The notes: generated by a model not told the origin, from the sequence alone. Positions 9,454 to 18,461 are shown, numbered from the stretch's first letter. The stretch is 41,346 bases of DNA from Clostridiales bacterium (GCA_020859985.1 JAJBVD010000044.1:1-41346); one strand, 5' to 3'. Made by a program: numbers and translations.

Positions 9454-9761
9454 AATGGAATTTGTGTTTTGATAGCGTAACTTATCAATGGCAGTAAAGT
9501 CTGACAGAAGGTTATTGCTCTGATTGATGATTATTTTTCAGGAGGAAATACAAGCGAGGAGATATTGATATGATCTCGAAGGAAATGTCGATGATTATTT
9601 CAATTCAGAACAGTTTCGGCAGTTGATGAAGTAGTGGGAGTTTTTGCCCGCCAAGTTGTAAGAAACAAGGCTCAATCACTGAAATTTTGTGGTTGACATA
9701 GTGAAATACCGATAGATTAACCAATTATAGCACCTATATATAACAAAAGAGGAAATGTACT
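9454..9761 (+). other. Gene-free stretch with scar sequence
   Basis: This segment begins with a sequence matching the end of the decayed rmlC locus (see repeat at 9461). It continues through a degraded stretch, about 9540-9660, in which short coding-like pieces are broken by stops, and ends with the leader of the 9762 gene. A TTGACA at 9693-9698 could be a -35 box, but no good -10 box sits at the right distance. Confidence 0.4.
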
Positions 9762-9790
9762 ATGGCTTTAAATACGAGAAAGTTTCCATA
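9461..9790 (+). repeat. Duplicated segment, copy A (scar plus leader of the 9762 gene)
   Basis: Two blocks here recur at 16085-16193. Block 1 (9461-9502) matches 16085-16126 with a handful of substitutions and starts at TTTrTGTTTTGATA, which in copy B is the last codons and stop of rmlC. Block 2 (about 9732-9790) matches about 16136-16193 almost perfectly and covers the ribosome site and first nine codons of the 9762 gene. Between the blocks, copy A has about 228 bases that copy B lacks. Confidence 0.85.
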
Positions 9791-10289
9791 TTTATTTTCG
9801 ATCGGAACGCAATTGGCTTATAGAATTAATAAAAAATATTATGGAGATGTTCACTATGTTTGGTGTACTACCGAATTCAATTCAAAAAAACAACCTCCTA
9901 CTTCAAATCCCGCTACTATATGCAAAAGATTATTAGAACAAATATCAACCGGAGACAGGCATACCCATGAAATAGCCGCTAATCAGGACGGAATTTTGAG
10001 AGGTGCTAATGAGCATATGAATCGTGGAACAATAACCTTAGCTTCAAGAGATGAAATCAGGGATATTGTCGCTGCTGCTGGATATGAGGCTTTTATGCCG
10101 GTGATATATATAGTTAATAGCAATAAAGTTAAGAGCAGGTGTGTCGAGGTAGACAGAAGTAAACGTGCCAGTGATAATGCGGTAGAATATAAAATAGAAG
10201 ATCTGAGAGCAGATGAATATATTGTAATTCCTCTTAAAGACTGCCTTGTTGGAGTTATGGAAATAGCAGATAAGAAAGCAGGTGAATAA
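9762..10289 (+). CDS. Unrecognised 175-aa protein (MALNTRKFP family)
   Basis: A soluble-looking protein with AGAGGAAAT upstream of its ATG. Noticeable segments are the aromatic HYVWCTTEFNSKKQPPTSNP (residues about 31-50), a DRHTHEI segment, and the pair VDRSKRASDNAVEYKIEDL near residues 125-143, which looks like a conserved core. No catalytic motif that I recognise and no transmembrane helix. It is followed 1 bp later by a lysine-rich protein. The first nine codons and leader are duplicated at 16137-16193, where they run straight into a stop, so a second copy once existed. Function is unknown. Confidence 0.75.
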   Translation: MALNTRKFPYLFSIGTQLAYRINKKYYGDVHYVWCTTEFNSKKQPPTSNPATICKRLLEQISTGDRHTHEIAANQDGILRGANEHMNRGTITLASRDEIRDIVAAAGYEAFMPVIYIVNSNKVKSRCVEVDRSKRASDNAVEYKIEDLRADEYIVIPLKDCLVGVMEIADKKAGE

Positions 10290-10290
10290 T

Positions 10291-10719
10291 ATGGCTCTGG
10301 CTGTGAAACCAATAGAAAAAATTGTTGTGAATAGAAAACAGATGTTACCAATAAATAAAACGAAACCAAAAACGGTAAAAGTTCGTATTTCTGCTAAACC
10401 TGCTAAAAAATCTTCCGGTAAGACTGCATTTCATAAAAGAAATAAATTAGCAGAATCGATGACGCTTGATGAAATGTTGGAAGCTTCTTATGTTTTAGAC
10501 TGTTGGGTAAATGAAGATGTTGTTGTTTTGGCGGATTCAAAAAAAGCTAGGGCATATGTGAAAGGAATAACCGGTACGAAAAGAACGAGCGCATCTGTAA
10601 AGATGGCAAAACGAGCGAAAATAATTCTTTCGGATCAGATTGTTTCCACTAACAAGAGAAATGCTAATAAAATCAAAGGGGAAAATTTGTATCTTTCATT
10701 AATGAATGAATCGGATTAA
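10291..10719 (+). CDS. Unrecognised lysine-rich 142-aa protein
   Basis: Starts at 10291, one base after the previous stop, with AGGTGA at 10280-10285. The first 55 residues are highly basic and disordered-looking (KTKPKTVKVRISAKPAKKSS). The remainder (about 60-130) is more ordered, with MTLDEMLEASYVLDCWVNED followed by a run of Lys/Arg. The basic character would suit nucleic-acid binding, but no known DNA-binding motif is visible. The tight spacing with the 9762 gene suggests they are made together. Confidence 0.65.
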   Translation: MALAVKPIEKIVVNRKQMLPINKTKPKTVKVRISAKPAKKSSGKTAFHKRNKLAESMTLDEMLEASYVLDCWVNEDVVVLADSKKARAYVKGITGTKRTSASVKMAKRAKIILSDQIVSTNKRNANKIKGENLYLSLMNESD

Positions 10720-10859
10720 AGCAATTTGACATAGAAGGCTGGAATTGATTACGGTAGTGCAAGTATCAGATTATTATAGAGATTCGGATGCGTGAAAATG
10801 TCATAAAATATGGATAGACGCCTGAAAATGTAATTGTTGTTTCGTCTAACGGGTGGTAA

Positions 10860-12056
10860 ATGATGAGTAAATGTATTAACAGAGATACGGGCGTATCTTA
10901 TTTACGGATTAATGATGGAGATTATGTTTCAGAAGATTATTTTTATCCTTATCCCACGGAGTTTATATTCATAGATCTGTTTTTTGTGTCATTGCTTTCA
11001 TCAAAAGGGGAATATTTTCTTTTGTTGGATTTTGCAGGATATATTGATCCTGTGAATCTTGAAAATAATAAGAAGAGCCTTTTCTCTGTGCCGTATACAA
11101 CAATGCCTGTTTTGATAAGCAAAGGTTCCGGTATTGATAGGCCATCTCAGTATGGAACAATATGGCAAGAGTTCCACGATTTCATGAAAAATAAAAGCAA
11201 TGAAATAGAAGCTGCTGAAGCACAACTTCGGTATGGTATGGGGATACAGCACTGGGTTACAGAAAAAGGGGATACTTATTTGGAGTACAAGTTTTCCAAT
11301 ACAGGTCGGGTGCAAAAATGTTATTGCGTTAGAGAGCATTTTGTGAGCAATGTTGAGGAAATTGGTATCTTAAATCTTAAAGATCCTGATTGCCTTTTTC
11401 ACCATTATTATCTTCCTTTAAAAAAATCGGAAAATTACGAATGGAACAAGGACAATGGACAAATAATTTTTTTGGATAAATGTATTCCTGAAAACGTTGT
11501 CTGTCAGATACTTCGTCCTGCAAAATTAAAAAAATATGCTATAGCTGTAGACGGAATAAATCAAGATTTTTCATATGATGAAACGGATTTATATGAATTG
11601 GATTTATTCTCTCCTAAGCGTAATTATAATATAAAACGGAAAAGTGATGGCTTATCTACTTTCGATAACCAAAAAGAAAAAGAACAGAGGTCATCTGGGA
11701 ACTCTTATAGTGTAAATATTTATGGAGCTCCTTCGGGTCTTCAGATTCAGCAAGGGACATCTGATTCTATGCAGACACAGCATAGCATCAAGCAAGAAGT
11801 AGATTATACGGAACTCCAAAACGTACTTGACAAACTTTCTGATTATAAGTCGATATTTAACCAGGAGTTTGGAGAACGGAGCGATGAACTGGAATTAGCT
11901 CTTGAAGAAGCAACGGAAGCTATAAAAACACAGAAAGTGAGTAATTTGCAAAAGGCACTTGGTTCGATAAAATCCATTATGGAGGGAGCAGCAGGCAGTT
12001 TTGTTGCTACAGGAGTGCTAACTGCGCTGTCACAAATTCCGCATATATTTGGGTAA
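10860..12056 (+). CDS. Uncharacterised protein with QQGT-motif C-terminal region
   Basis: A 398-residue protein with two adjacent ATGs (10860, 10863) and GGGTGG upstream. Residues 1 to about 260 contain no fold that I recognise. Residues about 284-303 carry an IYGAPSG/LQIQQGTSDS motif, a glycine-asparagine/QQGT turn that I associate with C-terminal modules of AbiTii-like and other abortive-infection proteins. It is followed by a helical acidic stretch (about 312-365) and a hydrophobic, Gly/Ala-rich tail (about 373-398). This tail could insert in a membrane or oligomerise. The assignment to that conflict-system family is tentative, and the 140 bases between this gene and the previous one carry no clear promoter. 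Confidence 0.6.
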   Translation: MMSKCINRDTGVSYLRINDGDYVSEDYFYPYPTEFIFIDLFFVSLLSSKGEYFLLLDFAGYIDPVNLENNKKSLFSVPYTTMPVLISKGSGIDRPSQYGTIWQEFHDFMKNKSNEIEAAEAQLRYGMGIQHWVTEKGDTYLEYKFSNTGRVQKCYCVREHFVSNVEEIGILNLKDPDCLFHHYYLPLKKSENYEWNKDNGQIIFLDKCIPENVVCQILRPAKLKKYAIAVDGINQDFSYDETDLYELDLFSPKRNYNIKRKSDGLSTFDNQKEKEQRSSGNSYSVNIYGAPSGLQIQQGTSDSMQTQHSIKQEVDYTELQNVLDKLSDYKSIFNQEFGERSDELELALEEATEAIKTQKVSNLQKALGSIKSIMEGAAGSFVATGVLTALSQIPHIFG

Positions 12057-12392
12057 GTTTAAATTTCAAAGAGATAGGGATGCAATAGCACTAATATCAC
12101 TGAAACAAGCTTGTTGACGACTATGAATTAATGAGAAACGTTCCGAATGTAAACACAAAAAATGGAAGGAAAAGGATGTAGAAGCATATATGGGTATGTA
12201 AATATTATCATTCATTTACAAATGAAAGGCAATGAAAAATGGAAAAGATATCTGAGAAGATAATAGAAGAATAAAGGTAATTCTCAAAACAACGATCCTC
12301 ATTCTAACTCAGGGGTTATTTGTTTAATAGGAAATAATAAAAATTAATCTCATTGTTGTAACGCTGAATGAGTATAAAAGGTGAAAATTTAC
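12057..12392 (+). other. Gene-free stretch, 336 bases
   Basis: AT-rich sequence with no open frame of note, no strong terminator and no convincing promoter. A short palindrome CATTTACAAATG lies in the middle. The end carries AAAGGTG (12377-12383), the likely ribosome site of the truncated gene that follows. Confidence 0.4.
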
Positions 12393-12704
12393 ATGAAAAG
12401 AATTTACAAATGGTTTAATGCTCTTTCAAAACGCCAACATGACAGCATATCTGGTTCGGTTGCTGCCATTGGTGTGGTTTCTACAGTATTATCTGTTTTA
12501 GGAATATCTCTGGGAGATTTGGATGGGATAAATATTTGGTTGAGGATCGCGATAGTTATTGCGGCTTTTGTAATTATAAGTGTGATGATCTATATGCTGA
12601 TCGGTGTGCTATTTAGTGACTCGGTAACAATGGATATTCGTAACACATCGGTAATTATTTGCCATGGAGATTTATTCCAAACTACTCATTACAATTATAG
12701 GTGA
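12393..12704 (+). pseudogene. Truncated two-TM macro-domain-like protein (DUF6430/ThsA-macro type)
   Basis: A 103-residue frame with start at 12393, after AAAGGTG. It has two hydrophobic segments (about 22-44 and 50-75 residues) and then MDIRNTSVIICHGDLFQT, which matches the first strand and GDLF motif with which DUF6430 macro-like domains begin in membrane-anchored proteins, including the TM-macro ThsA effectors of type II Thoeris. After GDLFQT the frame goes into unrelated residues and stops, only 15 bp before rmlA. So the effector domain is missing and the gene is cut at a recombination junction. A genuine short membrane protein is possible but less likely. Confidence 0.55.
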
Positions 12705-12719
12705 AGGGGTCATAATCAA

Positions 12720-13616
12720 ATGAAAGGAATTATTTTAGCGGGTGGCTCTGGCACACGCTTGTATCCACTTACAAAAGTTACATCGAAGCAATTACTTCCG
12801 GTTTATGACAAACCGATGATTTATTATCCGATGTCTGTTCTTATGAATGCAGGGATCAGGGATATCCTGATTATCTCTACGCCGCAGGATACTCCACAAT
12901 TTAAGGATTTGCTTGGAAACGGGCATCAGTTTGGTGTTGATCTTACATATGCGGTGCAGCCATCGCCGGACGGTCTGGCGCAGGCATTTATTATAGGCGC
13001 GGATTTTATTGGAAAAGATACTGTCGCTATGGTACTTGGCGATAATATATTTGCAGGGCATGGTTTGAAAAAGAGACTAAATGCGGCTGTAAAAAATGCA
13101 GAAGTGGGAAAGGGTGCAACGATATTCGGATATTATGTGGATGATCCGGAACGGTTTGGAATCGTGGAATTTGATGCAGAAGGAAAAGCAGTCTCGATTG
13201 AGGAAAAACCAGAATATCCAAAGAGCAATTATTGTGTGACCGGGTTGTATTTCTATGATAATCAGGTAGTTGATTACGCAAAGAATCTTAGACCGAGTCC
13301 GCGTGGTGAATTGGAAATTACGGATTTGAATCGGATTTATCTGGAAGACGGAAACCTGAATGTTGAACTGTTGGGCCAGGGATTTACATGGCTTGATACT
13401 GGTACACACGAAAGCCTTGTAGATGCTACAAATTTTGTGAAAACTATTGAGCAGCATCAGCATAGGAAGATTGCCTGTCTGGAGGAAATTGCATATTTGA
13501 ATGGATGGATCACTCGGGATGAGGTGCTTGCTGTGTACGAGGTTCTGAAAAAGAATCAGTATGGGCAGTATTTAAAGGATGTTTTAGATGGTAAATATCT
13601 GGATGTCCTGCATTGA
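12720..13616 (+). CDS. rmlA: Glucose-1-phosphate thymidylyltransferase RmlA
   Basis: A 298-residue protein, the normal family length. The N-terminus has [13 protein letters not shown] with the GxGxR dTTP-binding loop, then [16 protein letters not shown] with the conserved lysine. LGDNIFAG is the metal/sugar site and [16 protein letters not shown] is a family hallmark. It catalyses Glc-1-P + dTTP to dTDP-glucose, the first step of dTDP-L-rhamnose synthesis. It starts 15 bp after a truncated gene and is followed by rmlB, rmlD and a decayed rmlC, a normal operon direction with unusual content at the ends. Confidence 0.95.
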   Translation: MKGIILAGGSGTRLYPLTKVTSKQLLPVYDKPMIYYPMSVLMNAGIRDILIISTPQDTPQFKDLLGNGHQFGVDLTYAVQPSPDGLAQAFIIGADFIGKDTVAMVLGDNIFAGHGLKKRLNAAVKNAEVGKGATIFGYYVDDPERFGIVEFDAEGKAVSIEEKPEYPKSNYCVTGLYFYDNQVVDYAKNLRPSPRGELEITDLNRIYLEDGNLNVELLGQGFTWLDTGTHESLVDATNFVKTIEQHQHRKIACLEEIAYLNGWITRDEVLAVYEVLKKNQYGQYLKDVLDGKYLDVLH

Positions 13617-13639
13617 CTGAAAGAAAAGAGGATTTAAAG

Positions 13640-14659
13640 ATGACTATTATTGTAACAGGCGGCGCAGGTTTTATAGGAAGTAATTTTATCTTTCATATGA
13701 TGGATGCTTATCCGAATGACAGGATTATCTGCCTGGATAAGCTGACATATGCGGGGAATCTTTCTACGCTTGCTCCTGTCATGGGCAAAAAGAATTTCAG
13801 ATTTGTGAAAGCTGATATTTGTAACAGAGATGTAGTATATAACTTGTTTGAGGAAGAACACCCGGATATGGTTGTCAATTTTGCGGCAGAAAGTCATGTA
13901 GACCGTTCTATTGAAGATCCGGGAATTTTCCTGCAGACCAATATCATTGGAACGGCGGTTCTGATGGATGCCTGCCGGAAGTATGGGATTTTCCGTTACC
14001 ATCAGGTGTCAACGGATGAGGTGTATGGGGATCTGCCGTTAGACAGACAAGATCTGTTTTTTACAGAGGAGACGCCGATTCATACGAGCAGTCCGTATAG
14101 TTCCTCGAAAGCTTCGGCGGACTTGCTCGTGCTGGCGTACCACCGCACATACGGTCTGCCGGTCAGCATTTCCAGATGCTCAAATAATTACGGACCGTAT
14201 CATTTCCCGGAGAAGCTGATTCCGCTGATGATCGTCAATGCGTTGAACGACAAGCCACTGCCGGTATATGGGGAAGGGCTGAATGTTCGCGACTGGCTGT
14301 ATGTGGAGGATCATTGTAGGGCGATTGATCTGATTATTCATAAGGGAAAGGTCGGGGAGGTCTATAATGTTGGCGGACACAATGAGATGAAGAATATTGA
14401 CATTGTAAAGATTATCTGCAGGGAGCTTGGCAAGCCGGAGAGCCTGATTACCCATGTGGCAGATCGTAAAGGGCATGATATGCGTTATGCGATTGATCCT
14501 ACGAAGATCCATGAGGAACTGGGGTGGTTGCCAGAGACGAAATTCGAGGATGGAATTAAGGCAACGATCCGCTGGTATCTGGACAACCGTGAGTGGTGGG
14601 AGACCATTATCAGCGGAGAATACCAGAAGTATTATGAAACTATGTACGCGAACAGATAA
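13640..14659 (+). CDS. rmlB: dTDP-glucose 4,6-dehydratase RmlB
   Basis: A 339-residue protein. The start at 13640 is chosen because AGAGGA lies about ten bases upstream and the Rossmann motif starts immediately (TGGAGFIGSNF). AAESHVDRSI, the catalytic STDEVYGDL and the YSSSK (Tyr-x-x-x-Lys) are all present. RWYLDNREWW near the end is typical. It converts dTDP-glucose to dTDP-4-keto-6-deoxyglucose and lies between rmlA and rmlD. Confidence 0.95.
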   Translation: MTIIVTGGAGFIGSNFIFHMMDAYPNDRIICLDKLTYAGNLSTLAPVMGKKNFRFVKADICNRDVVYNLFEEEHPDMVVNFAAESHVDRSIEDPGIFLQTNIIGTAVLMDACRKYGIFRYHQVSTDEVYGDLPLDRQDLFFTEETPIHTSSPYSSSKASADLLVLAYHRTYGLPVSISRCSNNYGPYHFPEKLIPLMIVNALNDKPLPVYGEGLNVRDWLYVEDHCRAIDLIIHKGKVGEVYNVGGHNEMKNIDIVKIICRELGKPESLITHVADRKGHDMRYAIDPTKIHEELGWLPETKFEDGIKATIRWYLDNREWWETIISGEYQKYYETMYANR

Positions 14660-14737
14660 ACAGCAGTCAGCTGCGCAGCAGGCAGGTACATGGAAAATAG
14701 ATCGGCTGTATGCGAATATACAAGAGGAGATGGACAC

Positions 14738-15631
14738 ATGAAAGTTTTGGTGACTGGTGTTGCAGGACAGCTGGGGAGCGACGTTATCAGTGAATTGCAT
14801 TGCAGGAATATTGAATATGTTGGAACAGATTTAGGCCTTGCATCAGGGAACGATGATCGTTTCTTTGCTCTTGATATAACGGATGCAGAAAAAGTAGAGG
14901 AATCTTTCAAAAAATACAGACCCGACGTAGTAATTCATTGCGCTGCATGGACAGCTGTGGATGCTGCAGAGGATAACAGGGAAGGTGTTTTTCGTGTAAA
15001 CAGAGACGGGACGAAAAATCTGGCCGTTGCCTGTGAAAAATATGATTGCAAAATGATGTATATCAGCACGGATTATGTTTTTGACGGTCGGGGGACAGAG
15101 CCGTGGAAGCCGGACTGCAGGGAATTCAAACCATTAAATGTATACGGAGAGAGTAAGCTGGAAGGTGAAAAATGGGTTTCCGGTCGGCTGAAAAAGTATT
15201 TTATTGTACGTATTGCGTGGTTATTTGGCATCAATGGGAACAATTTTGTGAAAACTATGCTGAATGTCGGAAAGACACATGACACGGTTCGCGTGGTCAA
15301 TGACCAGATCGGGACACCGACATATACATATGATTTGGCAAGACTGCTTGTTGACATGATTGAAACTGAAAAGTATGGGTATTACCACGCGACAAACGAA
15401 GGCGGGTATATCTCATGGTATGATTTCGCGAAGGAGATATACCGGCGGGCCGGATATACAATGGAAGTGATTCCAGTGACCACGGAAGAATATGGACTGA
15501 GCAAGGCAGCAAGACCATTCAACAGCCGCCTGGATAAGAGCAAGCTTGTGGAGAATGGATTCGAACCGTTGCCGACATGGCAGGATGCATTAAGCAGATA
15601 TTTAAAAGAGATTGAATATTTGAAGAGATAA
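14738..15631 (+). CDS. rmlD: dTDP-4-dehydrorhamnose reductase RmlD
   Basis: A 297-residue protein. The frame extends upstream to 14690, but 14738 has GAGGAGAT just before it and begins with the NAD-binding MKVLVTGVAGQLGSD. The active-site segment STDYVFDG and the YGESKLEGE (YxxxK) are intact. It reduces dTDP-4-dehydrorhamnose to dTDP-L-rhamnose. Its TAA overlaps the first A of the next (degraded) rmlC start, showing that rmlC was once coupled to it. Confidence 0.95.
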   Translation: MKVLVTGVAGQLGSDVISELHCRNIEYVGTDLGLASGNDDRFFALDITDAEKVEESFKKYRPDVVIHCAAWTAVDAAEDNREGVFRVNRDGTKNLAVACEKYDCKMMYISTDYVFDGRGTEPWKPDCREFKPLNVYGESKLEGEKWVSGRLKKYFIVRIAWLFGINGNNFVKTMLNVGKTHDTVRVVNDQIGTPTYTYDLARLLVDMIETEKYGYYHATNEGGYISWYDFAKEIYRRAGYTMEVIPVTTEEYGLSKAARPFNSRLDKSKLVENGFEPLPTWQDALSRYLKEIEYLKR

Positions 15632-16096
15632 TGGCCAGATAAAAGTTACAAAAGCGCCGATTGACGGATTATTTGTTATAGAGCCTATGGTACATGGAGA
15701 CAGTCGAGGCTGTTTTTTGGAGACATATAATCAGAATGATATGCATGAAGCGGGACTTGATATGGTATTTTTTTAGGATAATCTGTCAACAAAAGGCGTA
15801 CTTTGTGGACCGCATTTTCAAAAGCAGTATCCTTAGGGGAAACTGGTGGCATAATAAAGGGAAAGGTGTTTGATGTTGCTGAATTCTGTTATAAATGTAC
15901 CGATTTTTATCATCCAGGTGATGAGAGCGGGTTTGCATGGAATGACCCTGAGATTGGGATAATCTGGCCAGATGTTGTCGGTGAATATAGGGGAAATGCA
16001 TCTGCCGATGGATATCGGATGAAGGATGGAATTGGGTCGAATCTGAGTGAGAAAGAACAGAAGTGGAGAGACTTGAATGAAACATTTATGTTTTGA
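15631..16096 (+). pseudogene. Decayed rmlC (dTDP-4-dehydrorhamnose 3,5-epimerase)
   Basis: Coding signals are clear but broken. After the ATG at 15631 one base is missing relative to M-G-Q-I-K. The frame then reads KVTKAPIDGLFVIEPM, followed by GDSRGCFLETY, with in-frame TAGs in the next 120 bases where Gln codons are expected (about 15775 and 15834). A frameshift follows near 15854, and an internal deletion joins FDVA directly to EFCYKCTDFYHPGDE, removing about 40 codons that include the middle of the cupin barrel. The C-terminus (SADGYRMKDGIGSNLSEKEQ to the end) is preserved. The enzyme cannot be made from this copy. Confidence 0.85.
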
Positions 16097-16193
16097 TAAA
16101 GTAGCTTAGCAATGGTAGTAAAGTCTTTAATATAATACCTATATGACAAAAGAGGAAATGTACTATGGCTTTAAACACGAGAAAGTTTCCATA
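16085..16193 (+). repeat. Duplicated segment, copy B, with a dead start of the MALNTRKFP gene
   Basis: This is the shorter partner of the 9461-9790 segment. It begins in the last codons of the rmlC remnant, contains the scar block, and then the same ribosome site and ATGGCTTTAAA start as the 9762 gene. Here the frame reads M-A-L-N-T-R-K-F-P and then TAG, so the paralogue is dead. A TATAAT at 16131-16136 may be a leftover -10 box. Confidence 0.8.
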
Positions 16194-16246
16194 GAGATGT
16201 CTTAGAAATTCAGCAACGAAAAGTCTAATTTGTGAGGTGAGAGCAT

Positions 16247-16780
16247 ATGAAACAGTTTACATTATTTCCGATAGATTTTGTCTTTATTGCTTTAATAATC
16301 ATTTGGGTGGTAGGCCTTGGAGCTGCTATTTCTCTTAAAATGAAATTTCCGAAACCGAAAAAGCCTGAAGAAAATGAGAGTGACGTGCGGTATATTGCAG
16401 AAAAGGCACGCAATTCGTGGTTAATAGTAAGTTGGGTGTGGCAGAGTATGTATTATCTAATGATTATTGGATCGCTTTTATGTACTATTATAGTGTTATA
16501 TGTAAGTTGCTATATGGATATCAATAATGATGGCGTGGTAGGCCGCATTTTCATTTATTCAGCGTTTTCCATTGTATTTGGAATGGTTCCATATATGGTT
16601 GATATAAAGAAGATATCGTCAGCTTTTCATGCTGCGCACAGACTGGCAAATGAAAGTCTGCTTACTGGTGATGGGATTGCGGAAGCGTTGATTAAAGGGG
16701 AAGAACTGATACGGGAAAGCTTTGATGGAGCCAATATTATGGTAAAACCATCAGATGATTCGAAAGGTAAGAGAGAGTAA
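16247..16780 (+). CDS. Unknown membrane protein with three TM segments
   Basis: A 177-residue protein with AGGTGAG before the ATG. Hydrophobic segments lie at about residues 9-29, 67-90 and 98-118. A proline/lysine patch (MKFPKPKKPEEN) follows the first one, and an acidic cytosolic-looking tail of about 60 residues contains helices (AHRLANESLL, AEALIKGEELI). No recognised domain. It is convergent with the 16854-18209 gene, 73 bp away, with no terminator seen between them. Confidence 0.65.
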   Translation: MKQFTLFPIDFVFIALIIIWVVGLGAAISLKMKFPKPKKPEENESDVRYIAEKARNSWLIVSWVWQSMYYLMIIGSLLCTIIVLYVSCYMDINNDGVVGRIFIYSAFSIVFGMVPYMVDIKKISSAFHAAHRLANESLLTGDGIAEALIKGEELIRESFDGANIMVKPSDDSKGKRE

Positions 16781-16853
16781 TTTTTATATCGAAATAATAG
16801 GAAGGGGTGTCGAGATTGCTTACCCAACGGCGCATGGTTTTACATTTACATTA

Positions 16854-18209
16854 TTAGTAACCGAATAAGGCTATATCGGTAGAGGTGTAGCCATTGTCCT
16901 CCAGATAGTGTTCGACAGATTGTGCTAAATATCCTGCAATAGAAACTTCTGGATTTGTTTCGGCTAACTCAGTAAAACTGAAGATTTTTTCATATACCAG
17001 CTTTAGGCAATTAAGGATCCTTGCAAAGTCATCGGAAGTTTGATCTGCGAATGACAATTCTTGCAATAAGTAGTATGCCGCATTGGAATAGCATCGAATG
17101 CCCATATCGCTGTCAGGATATTGTAAGAGAAATTCATTGCCAAGATGCCAGTAATCTATGTATAGCTCCTGTGCCAGATCTTTATCAGGATACTGGGAGA
17201 AGAAGATTTCCTGATCATTGATGAAAGATAGCAGGTTTACTGCATCTGGCAGTAGCTCGTACCATAATTGTGTGCCTTTGTATGCCGGAGGGTTATTATA
17301 TACGTAATCAAGATAATCAAGAAAATCAAAACAATCATTCGTGGTTGTAATGACCTTGTTCTGGTAGCTCTCGTCCGCATAAACAAGGCAGTTGGTCCTT
17401 TCAGAATATATCAGGGCAGTCAGCTGACCTGAGAAATCTGCATACGGAATTCCATTTTCATCATCTTCAGATTCGGCGGCATTTTCACTTAAATATTCTT
17501 CTGACAGGCCAAAATAAACATCGTTGTATTTTTCTGAAGAAAGCTCGGGAATGTCGAGGGCCGTTGAAAGGTTCATCAGACATTCCGAATTGTAGATTTT
17601 CATGCTATTGTTTTCTGCCGCATCATTGTTGTCCGCAGAATGTTGTTGCTCAGATTCTTCTGACGGATCCGAATCAATGTTGGACTTTTCTGAAACTGGT
17701 TCGGTCTCGAATGTATCAGAGTCAACCAGAATATCATCTGATAAAAAATTATTGATAGAAACTATTGCCTGAGAGACAGTGGTCACTGTATTGTATATAT
17801 TATTATGAAAAAAAATTCCCATAGTAATAGCGATTATCAAAAGGCCGCCTATTGAGGTGTTACAGGCTTTTGTTTCTTTGATGATTTGTTTGCTAAAGCA
17901 TGAAATTCTGGCTCTGTAATGGTTGAGATCCACCTGCAGGGATTCAGCAGTCATTTTGTCAATGTTCGGCTCCTTGAGCTTGGCTTCTGCTTTGTCGCTT
18001 TTGTTGATTAGCCAGGTTTGTGTTTTAATATGATTTTTTTTGCGCGTGGCATTACAGACATAGCTATATAAACCTACTAAGAATAATATGATTAAAGTAA
18101 GAAACAGTATGCTTTCGGGGAGAAATTCTTTGTTTTCTATATATGCGAAAAAAAGTCCAATGGCAAACTCAAAAATATAAGGATATGCATTTTGAAGCCA
18201 CTTTCTCAT
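16854..18209 (-). CDS. Unknown membrane-anchored protein, 451 aa
   Basis: Minus strand, start at 18209 with GAGGAGG about eleven bases before it. Hydrophobic segments lie near residues 8-25, 34-54 and 118-140. A Ser/Glu/Asp-rich linker (about 160-205) follows, then a globular C-terminal region rich in Tyr and Leu with helical pairs (YNSECLMNL, YIDYWHLGNEFLLQYPDSD). The layout suggests an N-terminal membrane anchor with a soluble extracytoplasmic or cytoplasmic domain held off by a linker. No family is recognised. It is divergent from the HTH regulator and separated from it by about 250 AT-rich bases. Confidence 0.65.
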   Translation of the reverse strand: MRKWLQNAYPYIFEFAIGLFFAYIENKEFLPESILFLTLIILFLVGLYSYVCNATRKKNHIKTQTWLINKSDKAEAKLKEPNIDKMTAESLQVDLNHYRARISCFSKQIIKETKACNTSIGGLLIIAITMGIFFHNNIYNTVTTVSQAIVSINNFLSDDILVDSDTFETEPVSEKSNIDSDPSEESEQQHSADNNDAAENNSMKIYNSECLMNLSTALDIPELSSEKYNDVYFGLSEEYLSENAAESEDDENGIPYADFSGQLTALIYSERTNCLVYADESYQNKVITTTNDCFDFLDYLDYVYNNPPAYKGTQLWYELLPDAVNLLSFINDQEIFFSQYPDKDLAQELYIDYWHLGNEFLLQYPDSDMGIRCYSNAAYYLLQELSFADQTSDDFARILNCLKLVYEKIFSFTELAETNPEVSIAGYLAQSVEHYLEDNGYTSTDIALFGY

Positions 18210-18285
18210 TATGTATTGCGCCTCCTCTCAGTAAAGCCATTGATGTATAAGGATAACCTATAATTCGACTAAAATATACATTATC

Positions 18286-18314
18286 TTTATACTGTAAATT
18301 TTATCTGATGTCCA
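18286..18314 (-). promoter_or_regulatory. Probable sigma-A promoter of the 451-aa membrane gene
   Basis: Read on the minus strand, TGGACA (18314-18309) and TATAAA (18291-18286) are separated by 17 bases, close to the consensus, about 75 bases before the start codon at 18209. Confidence 0.55.
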
Positions 18315-18461
18315 GTAGAAAATTGTATAAAAATAACAAAAAAAATTTAACAATGCGACTATAAACAGTAAAAAAGCACCAAATAATATTAATATAGTTA
18401 ATAATTATTAAAATCATTAAAATGAAATTATTATTTGTAATACGATGTTGTGGGGATAAAC

